Assembly: GCA_047602465.1 (NCBI GenBank)
Contig: JASGHF010000001.1
Coordinates: 2,666,001-2,730,000, forward strand
Source of the DNA: JADZAI01 sp047602465
GTDB lineage: Bacteria > Pseudomonadota > Alphaproteobacteria > Micropepsales > Micropepsaceae
DNA length: 64,000 bases
Direction of reading: 5' to 3'
The translations under genes and the position numbers were made by a program. The notes beneath the pieces are model-generated. The model had not been told where the DNA came from. It saw only the letters and a program-made list of their open reading frames with translations, and searched no databases. This document shows, one piece after another, positions 8,526 through 16,659 of the stretch. Positions within the stretch are counted from its first letter, which is position 1, and the number at the start of each line of letters is the position of its first letter.

Positions 8526-9020
8526 ATGAAGTTCCTTGGTGCGGTTCTTGTTCTTCTCGGGCTGACCGGCCCGGCCCTGGCGGCTGAAGCCACGCCGACG
8601 CCCGATGGCGTCGTGACGGAGATGTACACGACCTATTTCGACGCGCTGAACGCAGCGAACGCGTCGGACGCGATGGACAACATGCCGAGCTGCATCGATC
8701 AGACCGTGAAATATGCGACGCCAGAACTGGCGGCGCGGCTCGCCAAGACCGAAAGCACCGACGAGATGGTCATCGACTGGGATTTCCTGGTGAACGGCCA
8801 GGACTTCAAGGATCTGAAAGTCGTGTCGGTGAAGGTGACGTCAGAGACGGCCGACGCCGCGACGGTGCGGATCGAGACGATGAACTTCGAGACGGTGTCG
8901 GAAACGGACGTGCAGCTGACCAAATCGGCCGACGGCTGGAAGGTCGCCAATCTCGTTTTCTGGCCGGGCAAGCCCGAGACGACGAGCCTGGACGATGTCC
9001 TGAAAGAGGCCGGCCTCTAG
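8526..9020 (+). CDS. secreted DUF3828-like protein
   Basis: 164 residues with a clear signal peptide (residues 1-20, cut near 'ALAAEA'). The core 'IDWDFLVNGQDFKDLKV' and the C-terminal beta-rich 'VQLTKSADGWKVANL' suggest an NTF2-like/DUF3828-type periplasmic domain; this is pattern recognition, not a search. Single gene ending in a convergent hairpin. Function unknown. Confidence 0.65.
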   Translation: MKFLGAVLVLLGLTGPALAAEATPTPDGVVTEMYTTYFDALNAANASDAMDNMPSCIDQTVKYATPELAARLAKTESTDEMVIDWDFLVNGQDFKDLKVVSVKVTSETADAATVRIETMNFETVSETDVQLTKSADGWKVANLVFWPGKPETTSLDDVLKEAGL

Positions 9021-9048
9021 GCCGCATGGCGCGGCCAAAGGTCGGTCG

Positions 9049-9086
9049 CTGAAGCTTCCTCCAACTGCAATTGGAGGAAGCTTCAG
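9049..9086. terminator. perfect 16-bp hairpin between convergent genes
   Basis: Arms 9049-9064 and 9071-9086 are exact reverse complements around a six-base loop. There is no T-tract on either side, and the right arm includes the stop codon of the DsbA-like gene. Probably a bidirectional terminator or RNA-end stabiliser. Confidence 0.65.
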
Positions 9087-9730
9087 GGAAACTCGCGGAC
9101 GGGTTCTGATTTCGCGTCGCTCTGCTGGACGCGGACGATCTCTTCCTCCACGTCGCGGATCGTGTCCTTGCCGAAATAGATCTCGTCATTGACGAAGACG
9201 GTGGGGATGCCGAACGCGCCGCGCGCGACGGTCGCCTCGGTATTGGCGGCGAGTCTGGCCTTGATCTGAGGCGTCTGGCTGAGGGCGATGAGCTTGTCGG
9301 CGTCGAGACCGGCTTCGTTCAGGGTCGCGGCGATGATTGCCGGGTCGTCCATCTTCAGGGATTTCTCCCACATCGCCTGAAACACCGTTTCGACATAGAG
9401 CGGCAGGACGCCTTCCTGTTCCGCCGCCACCGCGCCGCGCATGATCTGCAGCGTGTTGACGGGAAAATGGCTGTTCATCCTGAACTGCGTGAGGCCGTAG
9501 CGCTGAATGAAGCGGCGGATCTCAAGCCCCTGATAGTCGAGCTTGTTGCGGATATTCGCAAAGGCGAGCATCGGCGCCTGGTTGTTGGTCGCCTTGAAGA
9601 TGCCGCCCAGCAGCACCGGCACATAGGTGAAGCGCGCAGCCGTCCGCATCTCGATATCCGGGATGACGCGGTGAACGAACCAGGCGTTCGGGCTGCCGAA
9701 ATCGAAGTGGAATTGCAGATCGAGGGTCAT
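9083..9730 (-). CDS. 2-hydroxychromene-2-carboxylate isomerase (DsbA family)
   Basis: 215 residues from ATG 9730; the open frame continues upstream but overlaps the SDR gene and is not used. 'LDLQFHFDFGSPNAWFVHRVIP' is the characteristic N-terminus, with Ser in place of the redox CxxC (glutathione-using isomerase). 'GAFGIPTVFVNDEIYFGKD' holds the cis-Pro loop. Such enzymes isomerise aromatic-ring cleavage intermediates or related thiol-conjugates. It lies five bases after the SDR, under the divergent HxlR regulator. Confidence 0.88.
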   Translation of the reverse strand: MTLDLQFHFDFGSPNAWFVHRVIPDIEMRTAARFTYVPVLLGGIFKATNNQAPMLAFANIRNKLDYQGLEIRRFIQRYGLTQFRMNSHFPVNTLQIMRGAVAAEQEGVLPLYVETVFQAMWEKSLKMDDPAIIAATLNEAGLDADKLIALSQTPQIKARLAANTEATVARGAFGIPTVFVNDEIYFGKDTIRDVEEEIVRVQQSDAKSEPVREFP

Positions 9731-9735
9731 TTGGC

Positions 9736-10479
9736 TCACCAGGTTTCGCCGTAGGGGCGCAGATCGAGTTCGTGGGTCCAGCCGTCGCGCGTTTGGACGT
9801 GCAGCTGCCAGTAGGCTTCGGCGATGGAGGCGGGTTCCATCAGAACATCTTTCTCGAGATTGGCGGCGGCTTCTGCGCCGCGCGCGTCGGCGATGCGGCC
9901 ACGCACGAAGGCGGTGTCGACGCCGGCGTCGATGACGAGGTGGGCGACGTGGATGCCCTGCGGCCCCAGCTCGCGCGCCATCGCCTGCGCGGTGCCGCGC
10001 AAGGCGAATTTCGCGGCGGCGAACGCGGCATAGCCCGATGCGCCGCGCATCGAGGCGGTCGCGCCGGTGAAGAAGAGCGAGCCGCGCCCGCGCGGCAGCA
10101 TCAGCCGCGCGGCCTCGCGCCCTGTGAGGAAGCCGGCATAGGCGGCCATTTCCCACACCTTGCGATAGACGCGCTCGGTCGTCTCCAGCAGGGGGAAGCG
10201 CACATTCGCGCCGACATTGAAGATGACGGCGTCGAGGGGGGCGAGAGATTCGGCGTGCGCGAGGAAGGCGGTGATCGCCTCCTCGCTACGGGCGTCGAGC
10301 GTACGGGCTTCAAGCCGGCCGCCTGAGGCTTCGATTTCGGCCTTGAGGGGTGCGAGCTTGTCGCCGTTCCGGCGGCCGGCGACGACGAGATAGCCCTCGG
10401 CGGCGAAGCGTTTGGCGATGGCGGCGCCGATATAGTCGCCCGCGCCGACGACGGCGACCGTGGCGTTCCTGGCTTCCAT
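9736..10479 (-). CDS. SDR-fold protein lacking the catalytic Ser and Tyr
   Basis: 247 residues. Nucleotide-binding 'VVGAGDYIGAA' (residues 11-20) and 'FNVGAN' are present. At the active site the usual Y-x-x-x-K reads F153-A-A-A-K157, and the usual Ser before it aligns with Ala140 in 'FFTGATASM'. So Lys stays but Ser and Tyr are gone. I recall related SDR-like proteins with Phe here, so this may be a subfamily trait rather than decay. First gene of a two-gene unit with the isomerase, divergent from hxlR. Either a non-oxidoreductase or a cofactor-binding partner. Confidence 0.85.
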   Translation of the reverse strand: MEARNATVAVVGAGDYIGAAIAKRFAAEGYLVVAGRRNGDKLAPLKAEIEASGGRLEARTLDARSEEAITAFLAHAESLAPLDAVIFNVGANVRFPLLETTERVYRKVWEMAAYAGFLTGREAARLMLPRGRGSLFFTGATASMRGASGYAAFAAAKFALRGTAQAMARELGPQGIHVAHLVIDAGVDTAFVRGRIADARGAEAAANLEKDVLMEPASIAEAYWQLHVQTRDGWTHELDLRPYGETW

Positions 10480-10500
10480 GCTCCGGCACCATTCCTATTG

Positions 10501-10517
10501 AGTTCAAAAACAAAACT
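10501..10517. promoter_or_regulatory. possible HxlR operator
   Basis: AGTT-N9-AACT lies in the 74-bp gap between the divergent SDR and HxlR genes, within an A-rich patch unlike the GC-rich surroundings. HxlR proteins usually bind such AT-rich dyads beside their own gene. The 4-bp arms make this weak. Confidence 0.35.
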
Positions 10518-10553
10518 GACATAGGGTGACGGGACTGGCAAGAGGACGGGCGG

Positions 10554-11003
10554 ATGCGGTGGGACGAGATCGGCGGCGAGGCATGTTCGGTGGCGCGGAC
10601 GGTCGGCGTGATCGGCGACCGCTGGACGTTGCTGATCCTGCGCGACTGTTTCCTGGGCGTGCGCCGGTTCGATGATTTCCAGTCGCGGATCGGTGTGACG
10701 CGGCCGATCCTCGCAGACCGGCTGAAGAAGCTGGTGGCGGAGGGCATCCTCGCGAAGGTCGCGTATGAGGAGCGGCCGCCGCGTTACGAATACCGGCTGA
10801 CCGATGCGGGGCGGGCGCTGCATCCCGTCATCATGGCGATCGTGCATTGGGGCGATACGCACCGCGTCACGCGCAAGGGGCGGCCGCTGCTGCACACGCA
10901 CAAGGTCTGCGGGCACGATTTCGATCCGGTGATGACCTGCTCGCACTGCGCAGCGCCGATCAGCGCGCGCGAAGTGGAGGTGCGTGCGGGGCCGGGCGCT
11001 TAG
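10554..11003 (+). CDS. HxlR family transcriptional regulator
   Basis: 149 residues. The winged-helix HxlR domain is clear: 'GDRWTLLILRDCFLGVRRFDDFQ' and 'ILADRLKKLVAEGIL', then 'YRLTDAGRAL'. The C-terminal extension has CxxC ('TCSHC') plus 'HKVCGHDF', a possible metal site. It is divergently placed to the SDR/isomerase pair, which it probably controls in response to an electrophile or aromatic ligand (inferred). Its stop codon overlaps that of the convergent TonB-C protein. Confidence 0.9.
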   Translation: MRWDEIGGEACSVARTVGVIGDRWTLLILRDCFLGVRRFDDFQSRIGVTRPILADRLKKLVAEGILAKVAYEERPPRYEYRLTDAGRALHPVIMAIVHWGDTHRVTRKGRPLLHTHKVCGHDFDPVMTCSHCAAPISAREVEVRAGPGA

Positions 11004-11674
11004 CGCGGGGACCGAGGCGTTGCAGAGAACTCGCCTGCCTTCAGACGTTCGATCGTGAAGGGAATTTCGACCAGGTAGTTGCCGTCTTCCGTATCCGGGA
11101 AATGCCATTTGACCGCCGCGTTGAAGGCGACGTCGCCGAAGACGTTTGAGACATCGCCGGACTCGACAACGCCGCCGCGCTCAATGCTGCCGTCCTCGAT
11201 TGCGACCAGCAGTTGAACGGTGCCTTCCATGGGCTTTTCCTGCGCCATCAGCGGATAGACAGGCTTTGTGGGGTCAATCGGCGGCGGCGCGATGGGAACG
11301 ATGCCGTCGAATGTCTGCCCTTCCTTGGGCTTCACACGCGGAGCATTCTGAATGTTGAATTTGACCGTCACTTTGTAAGTGCCCGGCTTTCCCGCCTCGA
11401 ACTTGTAAGTTCTCACGGACGCGACCGCCGCTTCGCCGAATTTCTTGCCGCGTGGATACTCAGCGAGAAGAGTTGGCTCAGAGGTTGCGCCCGTTTTGTC
11501 GATTACCAGCCGGACGACGGCTTCACCGGGCTGTTCGTAGATGAGGGCCCATTCCGGCATGCGCGGCAGGGTTCGCTTGATGGGCTTGGGCGCGTCGGGC
11601 AGTTCAGCGCCTGCATCTTGAGCGGAAGCCGGGCCGATCAGAAGCAGAGCTAAGGCAAGGCGAAGTAGAGGCAT
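11000..11674 (-). CDS. periplasmic protein with two TonB C-terminal-like domains
   Basis: 224 residues with a signal peptide (LLRLALALLLIGPASAQ). Two copies of a TonB_C-like unit are visible: 'GEAVVRLVIDKTGATSEPTLL...AAVASVRTYKFEAG' and 'GTVQLLVAIEDGSIERGGVVESGD...FNAAVKWHFPD', each with a Val-rich strand then an Ala-Val-x-x-Trp/Tyr-x-Phe strand. No N-terminal anchor like true TonB, so it is not a classical energy transducer. Function unknown. Confidence 0.75.
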   Translation of the reverse strand: MPLLRLALALLLIGPASAQDAGAELPDAPKPIKRTLPRMPEWALIYEQPGEAVVRLVIDKTGATSEPTLLAEYPRGKKFGEAAVASVRTYKFEAGKPGTYKVTVKFNIQNAPRVKPKEGQTFDGIVPIAPPPIDPTKPVYPLMAQEKPMEGTVQLLVAIEDGSIERGGVVESGDVSNVFGDVAFNAAVKWHFPDTEDGNYLVEIPFTIERLKAGEFSATPRSPR

Positions 11675-11751
11675 GCTGCAGTCCTCGTGCTGTGCGCACT
11701 TGAAGGTGGGGTAGCCCGCCGGTCAACGCGACGAAATGCAGCGCGCCGCAG

Positions 11752-12753
11752 TTAGCGGGCGGCCGGCTCAAAATTCAGCACGCCGGCTGCGCCGTCTTCG
11801 CAGCCGAAGGCGAGGCGGTTCCCGTCGTCGCGCCAGGCGAGGGCGCTGACGGCTTCGCCGCCGGGCGGGCGGAGATTGGCGGTCTGGTCTGTCTCGAAGC
11901 GGGTGATCCAGAGCGAGCCATCGGCGTGGCCGGAGGCGATGAAATCCTGCTTCGGGTGGGCGGCGAGCATGGTGCAGATCGAACCCTGCGGGCCGATCTC
12001 GCGGGCGCTCTTGCCCATCGGGCCTTTGCCGTCGAAGGGCCAGCAGACGACGGACTCCGAGCCAGAGGTCGCGAGCCACTTGCCCTTGGCGAAGAAGACG
12101 AGGCTTTTGGGTTTCGCGGGATAGCCGGCCATCCGCATGTGCTGCTTGTCGGAGAGACGCCAGCCATGCAGCGCATTCTCCTGCATCGAGGTGACGATGA
12201 AATCGCCGCCCGGGTGCCAGACGATGCCGGTATGCGAGCCTTTCCATTCAAGGAAGCTGGCGGCAGGATTCTCCGATCCCGGCCACCACAGGCTGACGCC
12301 ATTATAGTGAGCCGTTGCGAGGCGCTTGCCCTTGGGATCGAAGGTCAGGCCCATGACGCTGGAGCTGTGCGCCAGGCGGCGCGGCTCTGCGCCGGCTTTC
12401 AGGATGACGAAGGCGTCCTTGCCGCCGGCGAAGGCGAGCGCGCCCGAAGCCGGGCTGTGGGCGACATGCTCGATCCATTTGCCCTTGAGGGCGAAAAGGG
12501 TTTGCGCCGCGCCGTCCTTGCCGATGGCGACGACCTTGCCGTCATCGCCGGCCGAGACGAAACCGTCGGCGGTGGCGGCGAGCGCCATGGCCGAGCCGTC
12601 ATGCGCGGCGACGGATTTTTCCGAACCGTCCGCAGCAACGAGCCGCACCGTGCCGTCGCCAAGCGCCAGCGCGGCGGTGCCGCCATTGAAGGCCGCCGCC
12701 GTGACGAACGCGTCGGTGGCGAGATACTGGGCCGGTGCGGGTGAAGCGGTCAT
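11752..12753 (-). CDS. WD40-repeat-like beta-propeller protein
   Basis: 333 residues from ATG 12753 (4-bp ATGA overlap with the gene before it). Repeated blades with 'GKRLATAHYNGVSLWWPG', 'KGKWLATSGSESVVCWPF', 'DFIASGHADGSLWITRF', and 'NRLAFGCEDGAAGVLNF' show the GH/SG-x-D-G-x-h-x-h-W pattern. No signal peptide, so cytosolic. WD40 proteins are often found beside COG0523 GTPases in alphaproteobacteria, and here it is the last gene of the presumed zinc operon. Perhaps a scaffold for metal transfer; inference only. Confidence 0.8.
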   Translation of the reverse strand: MTASPAPAQYLATDAFVTAAAFNGGTAALALGDGTVRLVAADGSEKSVAAHDGSAMALAATADGFVSAGDDGKVVAIGKDGAAQTLFALKGKWIEHVAHSPASGALAFAGGKDAFVILKAGAEPRRLAHSSSVMGLTFDPKGKRLATAHYNGVSLWWPGSENPAASFLEWKGSHTGIVWHPGGDFIVTSMQENALHGWRLSDKQHMRMAGYPAKPKSLVFFAKGKWLATSGSESVVCWPFDGKGPMGKSAREIGPQGSICTMLAAHPKQDFIASGHADGSLWITRFETDQTANLRPPGGEAVSALAWRDDGNRLAFGCEDGAAGVLNFEPAAR

Positions 12754-13181
12754 GCTTTGGCCGGGAGACCCAGCGTCGCCTTGACGCCGTCGAGGAAGAT
12801 GTTGTGCGCCTTGGTCACCAGCGGCCCCCACTGATTGCCGCGGCTGACGATGCCGACATCGATCGACGATCCGTTGCCGGAGGCCCGGATATGGATGGGA
12901 TAGAAGAAGCCGAAGGTCGTCATCGTCGCGGCGTCGGTGAAGACGAGGCGGTGTCGCGTGGGGTCTGATGCCTCCAGCGTGGCGGGGCGGTTCTTCACGC
13001 CGCCGGCGAATGCCGCCATCACCGCGTCGGGTGACAGCGGCGCCTCGACGGTGAGGACGCGGCTGGTCATCTGGTTCAGGTATTTGCCACCCTTGGCGTT
13101 CTTCGCCTTCAGCATGACGAAGCCGGCATAGATGAGGCCGATCGCACCGCCGATGATTGCGCCGACTATGGCACTGTCCAT
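12750..13181 (-). CDS. small membrane-anchored hypothetical protein
   Basis: 143 residues. One N-terminal membrane segment with small residues (AIVGAIIGGAIGLIYAGFVM), then a soluble domain (~residues 45-140) with no recognised family. It sits between the COG0523 GTPase (63-bp gap) and the WD40 protein (overlapping), hence probably belongs to the zinc operon. Confidence 0.65.
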   Translation of the reverse strand: MDSAIVGAIIGGAIGLIYAGFVMLKAKNAKGGKYLNQMTSRVLTVEAPLSPDAVMAAFAGGVKNRPATLEASDPTRHRLVFTDAATMTTFGFFYPIHIRASGNGSSIDVGIVSRGNQWGPLVTKAHNIFLDGVKATLGLPAKA

Positions 13182-13244
13182 GTTGTCCTCCTGCGCCGCG
13201 CCGCCTTCCTTAGCGGGTCCGGCGGCGTTGAGAAAATGGCGACG

Positions 13245-14216
13245 TCAGGCGGCGATGCAGCTGTCGAAGCCGCGCTTCAGCTCGTCCTGATCGAGATTGC
13301 GGCCGATGAAGACCATCCGGCTGCGGCGGGCTTCGCCGTCTTTCCATGGGCCGGTCAGGTCGCCATCCATCAGCATGTGGACGCCCTGGAAGACGAAACG
13401 CTTGGTCTCGCCCTTGATGTCGAAGATGCCCTTGGAGCGGAGAATGTCCTGCCCCTTGGTCTGCAGGGTCGTCTGCAGCCAGTGGGTCAGCGCTTCGCCG
13501 TTCATGGGGCTGGTCGTCTCGAACGAGAAGGACTGGATGTCATCGTTGTGGCCGTGATGGTGATGGCCATCGAGGAAGTGCGGCTCGACTTTCAGGATGC
13601 GGTCGAGATCGAAGGCGCCGCGGTCGAGAATCTCGGTGAGTTCGACGCCGGAGTTCTGCGTGCGGTGGATGACGGCCAGCGGATTGATCCGGCGGATGAC
13701 GCCTTCGACGCGGGTGAGCGCGGCCTCGTCGGCGAGGTCGGTCTTGTTGAGGAGGATGACGTCGGCGAAGGCGATCTGCTCGCGCGCTTCCTTGGCCTCG
13801 GCCAGCGTCTGCTCGATGTGGCGGGCATCGACCACGGTGACGATGGCGTCGAGCTTGGTTTTGGCGCGGACGTCTTCATCGACGAAGAAGGTCTGGGCGA
13901 CGGGCGATGGATCGGCGAGGCCGGTGGTCTCCACCAGGATCGCGTCGAACTTGCCCTTGCGCTTCATCAGGTTCGAGAGAATGCGGATGAGGTCGCCCCG
14001 TACGGTGCAGCAGATGCAGCCGTTGTTCATCTCGAAGACTTCCTCGTCGGCGTCGACGATGAGGTCGTTGTCGATGCCGATCTCGCCGAACTCATTGACG
14101 ATGACCGCGTATTTCTTGCCGTGCTGTTCGGTGAGGATGCGGTTCAGAAGCGTGGTCTTGCCTGCGCCCAGATAGCCGGTGAGGACGGTCACGGGGGTGG
14201 CGGTGGCGGCGGTCAT
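13245..14216 (-). CDS. COG0523 (CobW/ZNG1-type) GTPase, probable zinc metallochaperone
   Basis: 323 residues. P-loop 'GYLGAGKTT' at residues 14-22; the family's metal-binding CxCC ('GCICCTVRG') at 67-70; 'ETTGLADP' switch region; 'NKTD' guanine specificity; a His cluster 'HHHHGHND' around residue 220; CobW C-terminal domain after it ('FVFQGVHML'). Such GTPases deliver zinc to client enzymes under shortage. Position directly downstream of a ZnuBC-like transporter and a Zur-like box strongly favours the zinc role over cobalamin synthesis. Confidence 0.93.
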   Translation of the reverse strand: MTAATATPVTVLTGYLGAGKTTLLNRILTEQHGKKYAVIVNEFGEIGIDNDLIVDADEEVFEMNNGCICCTVRGDLIRILSNLMKRKGKFDAILVETTGLADPSPVAQTFFVDEDVRAKTKLDAIVTVVDARHIEQTLAEAKEAREQIAFADVILLNKTDLADEAALTRVEGVIRRINPLAVIHRTQNSGVELTEILDRGAFDLDRILKVEPHFLDGHHHHGHNDDIQSFSFETTSPMNGEALTHWLQTTLQTKGQDILRSKGIFDIKGETKRFVFQGVHMLMDGDLTGPWKDGEARRSRMVFIGRNLDQDELKRGFDSCIAA

Positions 14217-14289
14217 GGGTGGTCCTTTCGCGAGCCGCTGACTTAAGGTCGGCGGGCGCAGACGGCAAGGCTGAGGCTCGTCCCCAGGC

Positions 14290-15150
14290 TCAGGCCTCCA
14301 GATGCCTCAGGCGGACAAGGCGTCCTGCGATTCCGCCGCGCGGGCCGGCGATCAGCGAGACGAGGTAGAAGACCCCGGCGGTGAGGACGATGGTGGTTTC
14401 CGGCGGTGTTCCCGCATGATGGGCGACGATCAGGCCCACGAACCCCGCGACGATAGTTACCCCCACCGCAACGGTGATCTGTCCGCCCGCATGGTCGGAC
14501 CAGAAGCGGGCGGAAACGGCGGGCAGCATCATCAGGCCGACGGCCATCAGGGTGCCGAGCGCCTGGAAGCCGCTGACGAGGTTGAGCACCACCAGCGACA
14601 GGAAGGCGAAGTGGACAAAGGCGCCGGTGCGCCCGGCGCTTCGCAGAAAGCCGGGGTCGAAGCATTCCAGCACCAGCGGGCGGTAGAGCAGGGCCAGCGC
14701 GGCCATCGTGGCGGTCGCGACGCCGGCGACGGTGAGCAGGGCTTCGTCCGGCATCGCGAGTACCTTGCCGAAGAGGATGTGCAGCAATTCATCGTCGGTG
14801 CCGAAGGTCGCGACCAGCAGCGTGCCGAGGGCGAGCGAGATGATGAAGAAGGCGGCGAGGCTGGCGTCCTCGCGCAGCGCCGTCATGCGGCTGGCGGCGG
14901 CGGAGAGAATGGCGACCGCCATGCCGGCAGCGAGACCGCCAATCGTCATCCAGAGAATCGAGAAACCGGCGAAGACGAAGGCGATGGCGACGCCCGGCAG
15001 GATGGCGTGGCTGAGCGCATCGCCGATGAGGCTGGTGCGGCGCAGGACGAGAAAGACGCCGATGGGAGCGCCGCCAAAGGCCAGCGCCACGCAGGCCGCG
15101 AGCGCGCGGGCCATGGCGGGATCGGCGAAGGGGACGAAGAGCCAGTCCAT
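14290..15150 (-). CDS. znuB: metal ABC transporter permease (ZnuB-like)
   Basis: 286 residues from ATG 15150; the codon before it is GTG (15153), also usable. About eight hydrophobic segments; 'RRTSLIGDALSHAILPGVA' is the ABC-3 family coupling motif and 'LGTLMAVGLMMLPAVSARF' the conserved later segment. Moves Zn2+ (or Mn2+) across the inner membrane. It overlaps znuC, as usual. The matching substrate-binding protein ZnuA is not in this window. Confidence 0.9.
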   Translation of the reverse strand: MDWLFVPFADPAMARALAACVALAFGGAPIGVFLVLRRTSLIGDALSHAILPGVAIAFVFAGFSILWMTIGGLAAGMAVAILSAAASRMTALREDASLAAFFIISLALGTLLVATFGTDDELLHILFGKVLAMPDEALLTVAGVATATMAALALLYRPLVLECFDPGFLRSAGRTGAFVHFAFLSLVVLNLVSGFQALGTLMAVGLMMLPAVSARFWSDHAGGQITVAVGVTIVAGFVGLIVAHHAGTPPETTIVLTAGVFYLVSLIAGPRGGIAGRLVRLRHLEA

Positions 15151-15899
15151 CACGCGGCGCTTTCGCCGGCATGGCAGATGGGGGCGTCGTCATGGAACGC
15201 CTCGCACATGCGCCGCGCGGTCAGCAGATGTTCAGGCTGCAGCGCCTCGCCGGTCGGCCCCCAGGCGATGCATTCGCGGGCGAGCAGCAGCGTCTCGGGG
15301 AAATGCGCGCGCACCGCGTCGTGGTCGTGCAGCACGGCGATGACGGTGCGGCCTTCGCCCTGCCAGCGGGCGAGGATGGCGAAGAGATCGGCGGTGGTGC
15401 GGCTGTCTATGGCGGCGAACGGCTCATCCAGCAGGATCAATTTCGCGTCCTGCACCAGCACGCGGGCGAAAAGCGCGCGCTGCGCCTGTCCGCCGGAGAG
15501 CGAGCCGACGGGGCGGGATTCAAAACCGGAAAGCCCGACGCTGGCGATGGCGGCCTCGGCGCGGGCGAGCGTCTGCCTGCCGATGCGTCCGAAGAGGCCG
15601 GCATCGCGCCAGCCGCCGAGCGCGACCATGTCGAGCACGCTGATCGGGAAGGCGCGGTCGATATCGGCGATCTGCGGCAGGTAGGCGATGTCGCGGCGCT
15701 TGATGCCGTCGAGCGCGATGCGGCCGGAGAGCGGACGCATCTCGCCCGCGATGCCTTTCAGCAGCGTCGATTTGCCGGCGCCGTTCGGGCCGGCGATCGC
15801 GGTGAGCGAGCCGGGGGCGAAGGTGCCGCTGACATGGTGCACCGCCGGATGGCGGCGATAGCCGAAAGTAACGTTCTCAAGCCTGACGGCGGCGCCCAT
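15150..15899 (-). CDS. znuC: metal ABC transporter ATP-binding protein (ZnuC-like)
   Basis: 249 residues. Walker A 'GPNGAGKST' at 37-45, Q-loop 'AYLPQ', signature 'SLSGGQAQR', Walker B 'LILLDEP', D-loop 'AAIDSRT' and H-loop 'VLHDHD' are all intact. The C-terminus has Cys/His residues (FHDDAPICHAG) typical of ZnuC proteins. Drives the ZnuB permease; translated just after the His-rich micropeptide. Confidence 0.92.
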   Translation of the reverse strand: MGAAVRLENVTFGYRRHPAVHHVSGTFAPGSLTAIAGPNGAGKSTLLKGIAGEMRPLSGRIALDGIKRRDIAYLPQIADIDRAFPISVLDMVALGGWRDAGLFGRIGRQTLARAEAAIASVGLSGFESRPVGSLSGGQAQRALFARVLVQDAKLILLDEPFAAIDSRTTADLFAILARWQGEGRTVIAVLHDHDAVRAHFPETLLLARECIAWGPTGEALQPEHLLTARRMCEAFHDDAPICHAGESAA

Positions 15900-15902
15900 G
15901 GA

Positions 15903-16067
15903 TCACATCCAGCCGAGCGCGAGGGCGACGGCCAGCCACAGCACGACAGCGCCGCCGCCCGCGATGGCGAGGCGGATGAGCGCGCTCGCCCGCAGCAGGG
16001 AGAACTGCGGCGGGGGGGCGTGATGATGGTGATGATGCGCGTGGGCGTGCGCAGGGCCGGATGTCAT
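15903..16067 (-). CDS. 54-aa His-rich single-span membrane peptide
   Basis: Found by translating the minus strand between the Zur-like dyad and znuC. Starts ATG 16067 and ends TGA 15903, four bases before znuC's ATG. The N-terminus reads MTSGPAHAHA followed by six His in a row; residues 28-52 are hydrophobic (LIRLAIAGGGAVVLWLAVALAL). One membrane span with a cytoplasmic or periplasmic His tail that could bind zinc. Its frame, length and place as first gene after the zinc box support it as real, though too short for routine gene callers. Confidence 0.6.
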   Translation of the reverse strand: MTSGPAHAHAHHHHHHAPPPQFSLLRASALIRLAIAGGGAVVLWLAVALALGWM

Positions 16068-16069
16068 AA

Positions 16070-16084
16070 TGATACATTATAACA
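16070..16084 (-). promoter_or_regulatory. Zur-box-like operator of the zinc operon
   Basis: On the minus strand TGTTATAATGTATCA pairs 5 of 7 positions about its centre and matches the alphaproteobacterial Zur half-site TGTTATA. It lies in an isolated AT-rich patch 3 bases before the micropeptide start. Zur would repress when zinc is plentiful. Because the box abuts the start codon, the transcript may be nearly leaderless. Confidence 0.6.
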
Positions 16085-16109
16085 TTCCGGCCCCGGCGGG
16101 CCAAGCCTT

Positions 16110-16556
16110 TCAGCGGAAGGCGATGCCGCCGCGTGCGCCGATTTCAGGCACGAGGGCGAAATCGGCCGGGGTTTTCACGCGGGCGTCGAGCTCGGTGAAG
16201 AAGCGGTGGCCGTCTTCGCCCGGCGAAATGACGACCAGAGCGCGGGCGTCGGTGTCGCCGTCGTTGCGGAAGGCGTGCGTGCCGCCGGCGGGGAGGATGC
16301 AGACGTCGCCGATTGTGCCGGTGACGGCGCCGGTGGGCGTCTCGAAGGTGATCTCGCCTTCCAGGATGTAGAAGGCCTCGGCGTCACGGGCATGGCTGTG
16401 GGCGGGCGGGCCCATGCGCGGGGGCAGGGTCAGCTCGATCAGGGTGAAGGCGCCGCCGGTGTCGGCGGGGACCGCCTTGTTGACGTGGGTGCCGCCAAGG
16501 ACGTGCTGAACCTGGCCGCGGCCGGCGGGGATAAACAGGGCATCTTCGCTACGCAT
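16110..16556 (-). CDS. cupin domain protein
   Basis: 148 residues from ATG 16556 (GGAGAG just before it); the longer open frame upstream has no ribosome site and runs through the LysR operator. Cupin motif 1 'PPAHSHARDAEAFYILEGEITF' gives His, His, Glu metal ligands, and motif 2 'LPAGGTHAFRNDGD' gives the last His. Small single-domain cupin, perhaps a dioxygenase or sensor. Divergent from the LysR gene, which probably regulates it. Confidence 0.88.
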   Translation of the reverse strand: MRSEDALFIPAGRGQVQHVLGGTHVNKAVPADTGGAFTLIELTLPPRMGPPAHSHARDAEAFYILEGEITFETPTGAVTGTIGDVCILPAGGTHAFRNDGDTDARALVVISPGEDGHRFFTELDARVKTPADFALVPEIGARGGIAFR

Positions 16557-16632
16557 TTTCGCTCTCCTGAGGTTGTGCGGCGTGTGATGCCCGAAATCCG
16601 ACCATCCGATTAGTCGGCTAGATGTGGACTTA

Positions 16633-16652
16633 TTGTCCGGATAGGCGGACAA
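16633..16652. promoter_or_regulatory. inverted repeat, probable LysR operator
   Basis: TTGTCCG-N6-CGGACAA, perfect 7-bp arms, eight bases before the LysR start. A second dyad, CCGATTAGTCGG (16606-16617), lies 15 bases away toward the cupin gene. Their placement in the divergent gap fits autorepression plus control of the cupin. Confidence 0.6.
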
Positions 16653-16659
16653 TACCCAT

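Noticed and set aside
14302..15684. 460-codon plus-strand frame across znuB/znuC
   Set aside because: Antisense shadow of the transporter genes.
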